A stretch of DNA of 64,000 nt from Coleophoma eucalyptorum. Its lineage: Eukaryota; Ascomycota; Leotiomycetes; Helotiales; Dermateaceae. Both the position numbers and the translations under genes were made by a program. The stretch covers positions 744,001 through 808,000 of the forward strand of contig JALRME010000008.1 of NCBI GenBank assembly GCA_026120035.1. The letters run 5' to 3'. Below, one piece after another: positions 47,376-57,713 of this stretch (positions are counted from its first letter, which is position 1; every line of letters begins with the position of its first letter). The notes below the pieces were generated by a model. The model had not been told where the DNA came from. It did not search any database and saw only the letters and a program-made list of their open reading frames with translations.

Positions 47376-47640
47376 TCATCATCGCACCAAAATCCATTGA
47401 ATAGTAACCTCGTATGATTTAGTGGTTAAGTTCTAGTGCTATGCTCATCACTCCGATTCGCCGATTTCTCCGCTCCCAACTTCTCTGCCGCAAAAGTTCT
47501 CTTCGGCGTTCATCCCACATCGAAATCCACCGAACAATAGCCTCGTATAATTTAGTGGTTAGATTCTAGTGCTATTCTCATCACTCCGGTTCCCCGATTT
47601 CTTCACTCCGAGCTTTTCTGCTGCAAAAGATCTCTCTTAA
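47376..47640. repeat. two tandem 133-bp copies with tRNA-like core
   Basis: A unit of about 133 bp occurs twice (CCTCGTATGATTTAGTGG at 47408, CCTCGTATAATTTAGTGG at 47541). Each holds TTTAGTGGTTA, resembling a tRNA A box/D arm, then GCTCATCAC or TCTCATCAC, like an anticodon arm, and a weak B-box-like CCGATTCGCCG or CCGGTTCCCCG. No cloverleaf closes properly, so these look like tRNA-derived relics (SINE-like) in the decarboxylase promoter rather than working tRNA genes. Confidence 0.55.
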
Positions 47641-47812
47641 CGAACAAGGCCGGCAAAGTCTACGCCTCCCGAGGTCCGTCCTGATCCATCATCACTTTGT
47701 TGGAGGCGGGTACAGCTGTTTATAGCACAAGTTATAATAAAAAATAGAAGATTCTCTTGCGTATTATTTAAAACAAGTTATGCAGGAAACAAGTAACTAA
47801 GCCCATCTATTT

Positions 47813-47824
47813 CCCCCCCCCCCC
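47813..47824. repeat. poly-C tract (12 bp)
   Basis: Uninterrupted C run between the decarboxylase promoter and the aminotransferase 3' end. Confidence 0.9.
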
Positions 47825-47900
47825 ATATTTCAATCATTGATCTTGCTACTCACACTAGTCATATGAGTCAGCTAGAAAACCCCTGTTTTGTGAAATCAAA

Positions 47901-49640
47901 TTAAAAAGCTTCATCGAATGCCAATCCCAATCTTCGAACTGCTTCTTCTATTTCATTCAAGGAAGCAGCCGCAAATGTGAGACGAAAAAAAATCCCATCA
48001 TGTTTTTTGTCCGCCTCCGCATAAAACCAACTGCCACGAGCTACAAGTGAGCCATGTTTGATACATCCAAGCCATATTTCCTCTTCGATTTCTGTCATTG
48101 ACTTTACCTGAGCGTGGGGATGTTTCGTCCAATCTACCGTGAGCCATAGCTAAGAACTAATGTTAGGTTCTTGGACTCAAATAAATAGTAAATGAGAAGA
48201 TGAAGGTTCTGAACTTACAAACATGCCCGCCATTGGTAGTTTCCAGCTAACAATGGTTTTAGGGAGGTAGCGATTACAGACGCCCATCATGAAATCGCGC
48301 CGCTTCGTATATTCCTCGCGGATGTGCAGTAGCCAGTCAAAGTAGCCAGCATGACCCCAATGTTCGTCAAGCAGTTTGAAAAGTGCTAGTTGACTTAAAC
48401 CACTTGGGCCTTGAGTGGAAACGTCTGCATGGTGTTTGTACCGTTCCACAATCTGTTGGGAGGCAGTAACCCAACCAAGACGAGCTCCAGGACTAATAAC
48501 TTTACTGAAAGAATCCATCCGCATTACTCTTCCATCCGTGTCTATGCTGAGAAACGACGGTACAATCGTCTCAAGATGTAATTGGCTTGAGGAAACACAA
48601 TTGTCAGAGGTGCCTTTAGGCGAGGTCTTTAGATCTTTTGACGGATCCATCTGAAGGAAGTAGTACGGGTCATCTTCCAATATATATAAATCATGCTCTT
48701 GTGCCACTTTGTAGATATCATTGCGCCTTTTCACACTTTGAGTCGCGCCTGTAGGATTTTGGCCTGTTGGTACGGTGTAGAGTAGGAAAGGTTTTCGAGC
48801 ACCACCAATTGCAGCTGGATCCCAATTCTCTAGTAAGTCGCGGAGACTCTCTGGTAACATACCCTGGTCATCCATTTTGACACCAACAAATTTGACTTGC
48901 ATTGGCATTGCGGTTTCGACAGCTGTTGCAAAAGTATATTCCTCTGAAATCACATAATCGCCTGGTTGAGCAAACATGCGTAGGGCCATGTCCAATGCTG
49001 ATGTATTACCGATAGTCATAGTGCACTGCCAATCTGCATATAGTGGATTGTGCACTATCTCGACATGTTCTGTGATCCAACGCAGCAATTGTGCTGAGCC
49101 ATTTCCCTGGCAGTAGTTTAGAGCAGTGGCAAGATCATACGTGCTGAGGCCCATGATACGATCATTCTTGCCAGCGTGGAGGCTCGTCGTGCTTATATTT
49201 GAGTAGAGTGTTTTGCTGTTTGGATGGGTTTGTGTAGGTATAGCCAAATCCATCCCTTCAAAAGGAAAATAGTCACTGGGTGGGAGGCCCCCTCCAAGAG
49301 ATATCAACCCTGCGTTCTGGAGATGTTTGAGGGCGCCCTTGAGAGAAGAACCAACACGGCTTGCTGATTCTACACTCAGATGGTCTGTATATAGCTGTTA
49401 GCTTTTCGAAACAATATGGCTTCAGAAGGTATGGTGCTATCCATGATATCTAGCTCATAACTTTCTAAAAACTGATGGCTTACGATCCCAACTTAGAGCC
49501 CGAGGCTTATATTTATGTGAGTTAAGCTTAAAACTTTCACTAGTCGATGGTGCAGCAACTCCCCATTGTGCTGGCTCGACTGTTTTCCGATATGATCGAA
49601 AATCTGCTACTGTTGAGAAAGATGCCGTATCTTGGATCAT
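47901..49640 (-). CDS. PLP aminotransferase, aromatic (ARO8/ARO9-like) type
   Basis: Three exons, 49640-49484, 49384-48219 and 48149-47901 (introns 99 and 69 bp), about 523 residues. Fold-type I aminotransferase signs: SLGGGLPPSDYFPFEG, GNTSALDMALRMFAQPGDYVISEEYTF, PFLLYTVPTGQNPTGAT, YILEDDPYYFLQ with the PLP-contacting Asp and Tyr, and MDSFSKVISPGARLGW with the Schiff-base Lys and substrate Arg. The N-terminal extension and length (over 500 residues) fit the fungal aromatic/2-aminoadipate aminotransferase group rather than the shorter aspartate group. It would convert Phe, Tyr or Trp to 2-oxo acids, the substrate type of the decarboxylase next door. Divergent from the Zn2Cys6 regulator at 50014. 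Confidence 0.9.
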
Positions 49641-49860
49641 GATAGACAAAGAAGGATGGATAAATCGTGTGTGCAATGCTATTGCTAGTTCTTGGAGGGT
49701 TAATAAGGCTGGATTCAATAGGAAACCAGGATGTAGTACAATTCCAAATATTTATGATTTTTGCTAATTTGTTTAACTCTGTTATTTAGTAGTGGCATGC
49801 CAGTTGACTAAGTACAAGATTATCACGTGTACTCAGTCTCAATGCCTAGAAAACACTATG

Positions 49861-49914
49861 CGGAGAGTTCGGAGAGAACGGAGTGTTCAACTTTTCGCTA
49901 GCCGGCCAAAGCGG
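49861..49914. promoter_or_regulatory. CGG-N6-CGG triplet array in divergent promoter
   Basis: CGG triplets at 49861, 49870 and 49879 are spaced exactly six bases apart, and another pair at 49903 and 49912 has the same spacing. Zn2Cys6 dimers of the Hap1 kind bind CGG-N6-CGG. The array lies between the aminotransferase and the regulator ATG, so auto- and cross-regulation is plausible. Confidence 0.5.
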
Positions 49915-50013
49915 AGTAAAGATCTTGGTGGCGCTCATTGTACAGTCACCATCCAGATCCACCGCGGACAAGGGAAATGGTTCTCAAATTCAAGTCAAAT
50001 ATTCCGAAATATA

Positions 50014-52381
50014 ATGAATCTCAGACTTGCTGCTTGTGAGCCTTGTCGACAAGCCAAACTTGCTTGCGATCACGAACAACCCACATGTGTCCGGTGCCGT
50101 GGCCGTGGTCAAGGCGAAGCTTGTATCTATCGAGCCAGACCTTTCAAGAGAAAAAGAGGACATCAAGAACAACCGCTTGAACATGAACCTAGAGAGATAG
50201 GAGGTACCCCACGGGGCCAGGCGGCACGGTATGACGACACTTGACTATGCTCTCTCTTTCCCAATTTCCAACACCTAACGCTGATAATTTATACCACTTA
50301 CTCTCAGAAATGCGTTGGCCTATTCTCTACCATCACCTCAACAGCATCGTTATCCAAACCCGGGGTTTCTTGGCTCTTCTAGCCATTCCACGATCTTCAA
50401 TCATGTCTCCTCCGCCAACACTAATGATGTTCATGCTTCGCCGAATGATGATCTTCATCTAACGACTCCACCTCCTTCTTACTCTAGCAACCCTTCCAAA
50501 GACTCTCTCTACCATCAAGCTAAGATTCAGAAGGGAATGCATGCTCTAAATCAAGTGGCACGTTTAAACATTGCCAATTTAAAATCCCTCGTGGAAGTCT
50601 GGATAAGCACGGGTGTGAGCCTTCCCCTTGCCGGGCCATTTGTGTCTGGCTGTGCTCTCGCCGTACTCAATATGGTAGAACGATTTCCTCCTCCTGGAAA
50701 TGGCGGTGGCCCAAGAGGGTGGGTGTCTCAGCATGCCGCCACTATTACAGAAAACACCCTCCGGCCCTTCGTCATTCGCCGGGACTCAGGCGTTGCCGAC
50801 TTCCTCTCGCAGTTCTACGGTGACAATGTGCGATGGGAGACACTAGGGATATTCTTTGCGGCTGCTAGCCGAGCCGCATTAGATGTGGCATTTTTCCCAT
50901 TGCTCTACACCACCGAGGAAGAACGCTACAAACTCATTATGCTCTTGACATGTGTCGGGGATTGTTGTCTGGAAGCAGGTTTGGAACTTGATTGCTTGAA
51001 TGATTTGCAATTGATCTTACAGTACGAGAATTGCATCGTGCATTCTCAAGTATATGGAGATCAGAGTAAGTCACCAGCTATCCTGGATACAGGTCATACA
51101 TAACATTACTAACTACACTCAAATCTAGATTACCTTTCCTGGAGGAGAGTGGGCGATTTAATAAGCTCTCTTTTTGCACTTGGGTATCACGAAAATCTTG
51201 ACGATCAGATCTCTAAGGTTCCAAACTTCCTTATACAGCTCCGTAAGGCAGCTTTTGCTCGTATTTACTCCGCCGACAAGAATCTAGCCATTTTTCTCGG
51301 GCGCCCTCCACGATTAGTGAGGACTTATTGTGTTTATCAGCTCCCATCAAATATTCCAGGGCTGTGGGATATTACCAATAATGCCACAGCCAGCACTTCT
51401 ACGGGTCTGCAACCTTACGAACCTTTAAGTGATACATATAGCATAGGCGAGACCGATGCTATCAACTACACTGCAAATACCCGATGCTCGGCTTTATATG
51501 CATCATTGAAAGAGGAAATTTTAGAGCTGTTTCGAGATCGAGATCCTCGCCGTCAGGTGGACAAAGCAAGGTGAGAAAGACAGCTCGATAAAGAGAATAC
51601 CTCTGACTTTTCACCCGCAGTTCAATTCGGTCACAGGCTGCCAAGCAGTGGCAGATGCTACCAGCCCATTTCAAACTGGTGACAAGCTTGAAGGAGTGTC
51701 ATCTCAAGCCCTTTGAGCGAGACTTCCTCGTTGGTACTCGATTAGATCACTTGCAAACTCTTTTCCTCCTCGATTTAGTCTTGCTACGGCATATATCTGA
51801 ACCCAACGATTCGCTGCTCCAGGTTGCTATGGAGATGCTTTCTCTCGTGGTAGAAGCAATAGTACTTCGTGATCGCCTCGTGAATTCTGGAACAAGTCTT
51901 ATCTGGAAGGCATGTATCTGGAACCCTCCAGCGTTGGAATTCTCCTGAGACATGCTAACGGGATTTGTAACAGGTCGCGCACTTTGGTTTGCCAGCAGCA
52001 GGCATCGCGTCACTCGCAATGTTACATCCATCCATTGGCAAAGATATCGGACCCTTGTTACGTTCCAAGATACTCCAAGATTTGAGCGTGCTCGTCGCCG
52101 AGGTCACGACGGGGGCATTCATCCAAGCTGGACAGCCGAACTTTGCTCTCTTCACTAGGGCCACGCGAACAATTCAAACTCTCCTGAACAACTTGATGGG
52201 AGGGGAATTGCCATCGAAGCCTCCAGAAGTAGAGATGACGCCACAACAACAGCGGCTTAACTCTGAGCCAATCGAAGACTGGGATCCTTGGGTCAATGCT
52301 GATATCTGGGACTTTGAGATGAATTTCTGGGATAACCTTGCAGAGCATCCATCATTACAGGGATTTGAACATGGAATTTAA
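50014..52381 (+). CDS. Zn2Cys6 transcription factor next to Ehrlich-type genes
   Basis: Five exons, 50014-50228, 50308-51065, 51129-51570, 51621-51909 and 51974-52381, about 703 residues. The zinc cluster at the N-terminus is CEPCRQAKLACDHEQPTCVRC with GRGQGEAC, followed by a basic RPFKRKRGH. The Fungal_trans region covers MRDSGVADFL-like to SLFALGYHE and SADKNLAIFLGRPPR. The fourth intron works only with a GC donor (AAG|GCATGT) because the GT five bases later breaks the frame. An open frame extends upstream to 49792, but the ATG at 50014 gives the usual short leader. Acidic C-terminus (DPWVNADIWDFEMNF). It probably controls the aminotransferase and decarboxylase, in the manner of Aro80; orthology not shown. 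Confidence 0.88.
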
Positions 52382-52952
52382 ATGCCAAGTTGGCGAAGAA
52401 GTCGGATTCGCTAAGTTTAAAAATCCCAAGGCTAATGAAGTTAGATAAGTGAATTATAGTTCTAGTACGGCTTAACTGAGTATATATCATCGGGGGCGTC
52501 GTAACCGATGTGGATCAACTATCCAAGCGAGTCGACTACCGGGTCACTTTTGTTTCTATGGCCAAAACCCGCCAGATAGGTTAGCTAGCGGGCCTGAAAA
52601 AGGACCCGCTAGAGTTGGTAATGGCAAAAAAAAATTAGGGCCCCAAATGTTTCAACTGTCTAAATCCATTCGACCACGCATGTTGAGTGATAAACAAGAG
52701 GAACCAGTATGACGTCCAGAACCTCATGTTCCAATACCGAAATTTTGATCTACGAAAGTCTATTAATAACAAAACTTCAAAGCGGCATATATTAGTGTAG
52801 ACAGTCTAGTGTTTTGAATAAATTTCCTTTTATAATTACAGAACGCCCCCTCCCAAACCGCCCCGGCCCCCAAGACACTGTACTGGGTATTGTTACTGTA
52901 CAGCTTGCTAATAAAAAAGAGAAAGAAAAAAAATACAGAATAGAATCCGCCG
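52382..52952. other. intergenic between convergent genes
   Basis: Contains a local C-rich patch (around 52848-52870) and an A-rich stretch. No gene seen. Confidence 0.5.
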
Positions 52953-54533
52953 TCACCTAGCTAGGCCCGGCTCTTCAGAACGGGTTGGGGGCCGGGGTGA
53001 CAGTCCCCCTCTCTGGTGTTCGATGTCTATCCAGGCGTCGGACGGTGGGGTGCCATGCGGTGGTGGTACTGCCGCTTGGTCACTCGTTGAAAATGGCCAT
53101 GATGGCCTATGTGACCGCGATGCTTCGGGGGCGGTTGGTAAGTTTGTTAGGTCTGTTGGTACTGTCTTGCCGGCATCTGACATCATGCTATAATCGGAAT
53201 CTACATCCCTCTCGGCGGGCTTTTCTGGGATGACTTCCAATGCGATGCCATTCACATCCACGCCACCCTTGGTCTTGTCCAGGCCACGACCAGTCGTATA
53301 AGCCGAACCTCGTTTTGAATCGAATACGGTCCGCCAGGTCCCTTGGTCTGATTCCTCCAGGGACCTTGAAGTCATCATGGTGCGAATATCTCGAATAAAT
53401 GGTCGCAGGATCGGAATGCATTGCACGATTATCGTCCCAGATACTTCGGCCGAAAACCTATATTTTCCAAACTTAATAATTGCTCTCGTCAAACTGTCTC
53501 GAAGGGTTTGGAGATTTTCACTAACCAGATATTCGACATAGCGTTTCGCCCTATTAAAACATCTTTGTTAGTAGCCAATCTAAATAGTGGTACAGGATAG
53601 CGCGACTTACATATATACCATTCGTCGTGGGTGTGCATGATTGGGCGAGCGGCCCAAGCCGTTCGTATAGCCGAAATAATAGCAACACTATCAGCCGTTA
53701 GAATGTTTTCCACGAATAAAAAGCGCGCATATCCTCGTCGCATCAAGGTCTGGTAATCTTACAACATCCCGAGACTCATCGTACCGCACAGAGCGATCTT
53801 TTCAATCGTCCGCATTCTCAAATCCCATGTGATCCACCAGGGAAAACAAGCAAAGATAAAGTCCATCACGATGTTATAAGCTAAGGGAGCAGCGTCAGTA
53901 AACAAGCCATGGTTGCGCCTGCATTCTGTGGCCGCAGTCCTAATACTTACTATTTCCGACCACTTTGAAGTGCTCCTCGAACTCATAGTTGATGCAGGGA
54001 CCTTGAAGCCGGTACCATTGTTGGTAACTGTCCTTGTTGCAGTACTTCGCCCACTGGAAGAAGGCCTTGACCAGCATGATGGAGTTCATTGAGATAATAC
54101 AAAACCACAAGAGGACCTTTTGCTTCGTGTTCGCCATTCGCAGCAGAGTGATTCCCAACGCAGTCTTGGAAAACGCCTGGCCGAACAAGGTGCCAACCGA
54201 GGAGAAATTGATCAAGATGTGCATTCGGTCATCCCAATAACCGCCTGCATAGCCCGACGCATACTCGCAGGTGATGAGGATGTCCGTTACCATGAGGGTC
54301 AGCTAGAAGACGGTTAGCGAGCTTCCATGCGGAGTTTCAGCATACTTGGAGGCACTCACTAACGCAAGTACAAGAACGTAATCATCGTACCACAGCCCAT
54401 TTTGCCGAATGAACTTGGTCCAAATGCGAAGAATGACGAAAAGCGCGGCACCGGTGAAAAGGATCCATAATCCTGTGTCGAGTTCCTTCTCGGGATTAAT
54501 ATAGTCAACTTCGGTTTCGCGAGGGGAATTCAT
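52953..54533 (-). CDS. SAT4/rhodopsin-type membrane protein with long tail
   Basis: Six exons, 54533-54360, 54302-53951, 53880-53763, 53687-53611, 53550-53526 and 53457-52953; phases agree, about 416 residues. Family landmarks: first helix LWILFTGAALFVILRIWTKF, WYDDYVLVLAL with the DDY/DDW loop, FGQAFSKTALGITLLRM, VLLWFCIISMNSIMLVKAFF followed by the conserved Cys in KYCNKD, NIVMDFIFACFPWW, GTMSLGM and VSGTIIVQCIPILRPF. Exon 5 is only 25 bp, and the sixth helix is less well supported than the rest. The cytosolic tail of about 130 residues is rich in Pro, Ser and Asp. Membrane protein of unknown function, possibly a receptor; third of its type in this window. Confidence 0.78.
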
Positions 54534-55907
54534 GATCACATTCTTCCGAGCAACTCAAGAAGGATCAAGGGAAAGAGGAACTTAAGGCAGCGGAGGTGCC
54601 CCCCTAAAGTACATATACGTACCGACGCGCAAGAAGGATTTTAAAGTGATTCGGGGCTTAAGTTTCAGATAGAATGGGTCCATATCCCACTTGAGCAGTT
54701 TCCCCAGATTAACTGTCAGAACTGGTACAAGGGCGTGAGGGGGTCCGCAAGGTTTCGAACTGCTGGTCCGCACCGGTACATTAGCGAAATCCCGCCACTT
54801 GGAAGCCACGATTCTTTTCGGTTTTTTAGTTTCCGACCTTCCGCTTTGGATGGATACTGCCAGGTGTAATGTGCCGGTCAGGAGAAACTCCTCGGTACAT
54901 AATATGACAAGGCGTTGGCTTGGAAATGAGAGTGCCAGGACAAGTTGGAATTCCCCCGTCTGCCAGATAGGAATCGAAATTGGGCAACCGGCTCGTCGAT
55001 GCATGTGCCACCCACGGGCTAAGGGCCAGCAGGCTAATAATCGCGGCTAATACTCGTCAATCTCCTTCCTGTTCTCGCTTGCAAAGGGCCAGATACAGGA
55101 TGGCCGTTGATTATCAAGATTGGGAAAGTGAACAACCGGAACACCAATGGAGGACAGAGTAAAACAGCTGGCTGAGTCTTGCGACCTGGGTGGTTTGATG
55201 ATCACCTTGATCGCTCCCGAAGTAGTTCGAACATCGAACATCGAACATCGAACGTCCATGATCCAAGAGAAACTTCTCCACCCGCGCTCACGAACTAAGA
55301 CACTTCAAACGGCAAACCCAGCAGCGCACGTATTTCCCGGCTGCAGCACCACATGGCTAAGCCGATCGACCAAAATTCCCCGGTCGACTAGAATCGGCCT
55401 CTGACGATCCATTCGAGTATAGAGTAACAAGTCAAGAGTTTTTAATGAATGCACAAATGCTTCGACTTCTTGCTTTTGACACCCTGGCTCATCAAATACA
55501 GTAGTAGCTGACGAATTTCATCTCCTTTTCGACCCTGTTGAATGCACCAGAGCGGGCCGAGCCAATGGAGTCAGCTGACTACAGCAAATCCCACTGTGAT
55601 GATGGATAACGGTCCTGTTTCACGCGCTGTGGGATGACACAGGGGAGGGCGGTCACTGTGTTCAGACCCCTGTGCAGTCTGTCAGTCTGCCAGAGGTCCG
55701 AGCGGAAAGCCATTGTACCCTACCACGCCGAATTCCCAGGAACTGGCCACTATGGGAGATACGAGGTTGGAAATCAAACTGACAGAGTCTTCAATTTTGT
55801 GATCATTATGTGGGTTGTACATACAAAACCTTCCAAGGTGACGACTCCTACGTGACGACTCCTACATGACTCTTCTACGACACCTTCCTCCAATAATGCC
55901 CTCGTCT
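54534..55907. other. intergenic, no gene seen
   Basis: 1.4 kb with slightly raised GC and several overlapping short frames, none with recognisable content. It holds a heptamer repeat, CGAACAT about 3.5 times, at 55228-55255. Confidence 0.45.
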
Positions 55908-57713
55908 TTAGCCAACTCTTTCCAACTTGGCCCTCATCGCCGCCGGTGACGCAGCGGTCGCTCGTCCATCCGCTCCAATCTCGAACACAAACAGCGACAG
56001 GGCGACTCCACCGTAAGTCAGCCCATCGACCACGAGCCAGTCACTATTTACGGTCGACATTTCTAGAAACGGGCCAACGAAGGATCCCGAGGCTGATTTG
56101 GGCTGCACCGCCACAGCCCGGAAGGCAACCTTGCCCGGCTGTTTAATCGAGGGCAGCAGCTTCACGCTAGAACTACCGAAGAGGAGCGGAAGCAGTGGTA
56201 CCATGTCGGTTCCATTGCTGGTCCATGAAGTGATGTACAATCCTGGATCCGAAGACGACTCGTTCAAAGTCAGAGTCAGCAAACTTTTAACTGCTGGGTT
56301 GGTGGACTGGTAATTTCCGGCGAAATTTCGTGCGGCTTCGGCCACGGCCTGGGCCTCCAGGGTGGGGAGGATGTAATGGGTAACCATGTCGGCAATCGTC
56401 GAGGCTAAGATAGAGTTTTGCTGCAAATTGGTCCCGGTACTGATTACGTTGAAGCCAGCTTCGTAGTCCGGTAGCAGAACTACAAAACCGGTGTAGCCAC
56501 CGGAGTCGCCCAGTTTCGTGTAGATGTCAGTGAGGGCTCCAGAATTTGCGTGTGTGTAGCGGTATATCTCCCAGGGCGCGCCCACCGAGAACGTCAGCGA
56601 CGCGGAATGGGACACTGGCTTCATCCACTTGCGGGTCTTGTCGGTCGGTAGAAGAGTTGAGTTCATGATGGCCGTGCCAAATTTGGCCAGATCATTAAGG
56701 GAAGAGAACAGCCCACCAGCTGATATAGATATCCCTCCGGCAGCAGACCACTGGTCCACATTGTCTTTGGCAACAACGTATTGCGACCACTCCGATTGAG
56801 GGGGGACTTCCGATTTCGAATGGTTCATACCTAGAGGGCCAAAGAGGATATCACGATACACCTGAGCAATTGGTTTACCTGTGATATTCGCGAGCGCAAT
56901 CCCTAGGAGCGTAAAGCCATTGTTGCTGTATGCGGGCGTCGTCCATGGTTGGAAGACCGGAGGCCGGGCGTGGACGCCTTCGAAATACAAGTCCGAGGGG
57001 CAGGCTGCGAGGGGATCCTGGAGGAACAGCTCGGGATCTGCAAAGCAAGGTGCAAAGATTGCCGGGTCGTTGGGGTCTAGAGGCGGTAGGCCAAGCTCTT
57101 CTGGATTTGGGGTCGCATTACCCGTTATTAGGTCTGGCAAAATGCTGATATCTTGGATCCAAGGCTGCGAATCTCGCGGTCCTCCGGCAATCTGAGAAGC
57201 CAACGCGCGGAGTGTAACGTCTTCCCACTGTACATCGCGGGTGAGGTCGTCTCCAGTACCGTTGGTGTAGGAGCTCGGTAGATCGGTGACGAAGTCGGTA
57301 ATGGGCCGATCCCATTGTTCGTCACTGAATGAGAGCATACTGGCGAAAGCCGTGGCGAGTTTGGAGATACTAGCGACGCGGTAGATACTATCTCCATCTA
57401 CTTTGTCAACACCGGGACCATCTTTGACTTCGTCCGAGGTGTAGTGGTATTGCAAAGATTGGGCAGCATCATCGTGGATAGAGAACATGCCAACGGAGAA
57501 AGTAAGGTTCTCCAATCCGGACAAAATCTCCGGCGCTGCTGTTCGATTGCCGCTCAAGTACGCATCAAAGACATTGGTGAGGGTCTTCCAGCCAGCAGCA
57601 ACCAAGCTGCCATTACTTGCGATATTAACGGGAGCTGGATATCTCGGTCCCAGAAAGTCCGAGTAAACTCCCGTTACAAAGATAAGGGTGGATATTTGGA
57701 AAGAAAGCCGCAT
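55908..57713 (-). CDS. secreted beta-lactamase-fold serine hydrolase
   Basis: Single exon, about 601 residues from the ATG at 57713, which starts a good signal peptide (MRLSFQISTLIFVTGVYS); an in-frame ATG five codons upstream is possible. The class C beta-lactamase/penicillin-binding-protein fold is shown by the SxxK motif in YRVASISKLATAF (near residue 118) and the YxN motif in PAYSNNGFTLLG, followed by GPLGMNHS and the GGISISAGGLFSSLNDLAKFG segment. Several N-glycosylation sequons fit secretion. The C-terminal 150 residues form the extra beta domain seen in fungal members. Relatives include esterases, amidases and acyltransferases; the substrate is unknown. Confidence 0.9.
   Translation of the reverse strand: MRLSFQISTLIFVTGVYSDFLGPRYPAPVNIASNGSLVAAGWKTLTNVFDAYLSGNRTAAPEILSGLENLTFSVGMFSIHDDAAQSLQYHYTSDEVKDGPGVDKVDGDSIYRVASISKLATAFASMLSFSDEQWDRPITDFVTDLPSSYTNGTGDDLTRDVQWEDVTLRALASQIAGGPRDSQPWIQDISILPDLITGNATPNPEELGLPPLDPNDPAIFAPCFADPELFLQDPLAACPSDLYFEGVHARPPVFQPWTTPAYSNNGFTLLGIALANITGKPIAQVYRDILFGPLGMNHSKSEVPPQSEWSQYVVAKDNVDQWSAAGGISISAGGLFSSLNDLAKFGTAIMNSTLLPTDKTRKWMKPVSHSASLTFSVGAPWEIYRYTHANSGALTDIYTKLGDSGGYTGFVVLLPDYEAGFNVISTGTNLQQNSILASTIADMVTHYILPTLEAQAVAEAARNFAGNYQSTNPAVKSLLTLTLNESSSDPGLYITSWTSNGTDMVPLLPLLFGSSSVKLLPSIKQPGKVAFRAVAVQPKSASGSFVGPFLEMSTVNSDWLVVDGLTYGGVALSLFVFEIGADGRATAASPAAMRAKLERVG

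Noticed and set aside
47400..47640. Functional tRNA genes
   Set aside because: A-box-like sequence is present but no acceptor stem or proper T arm closes in either copy.
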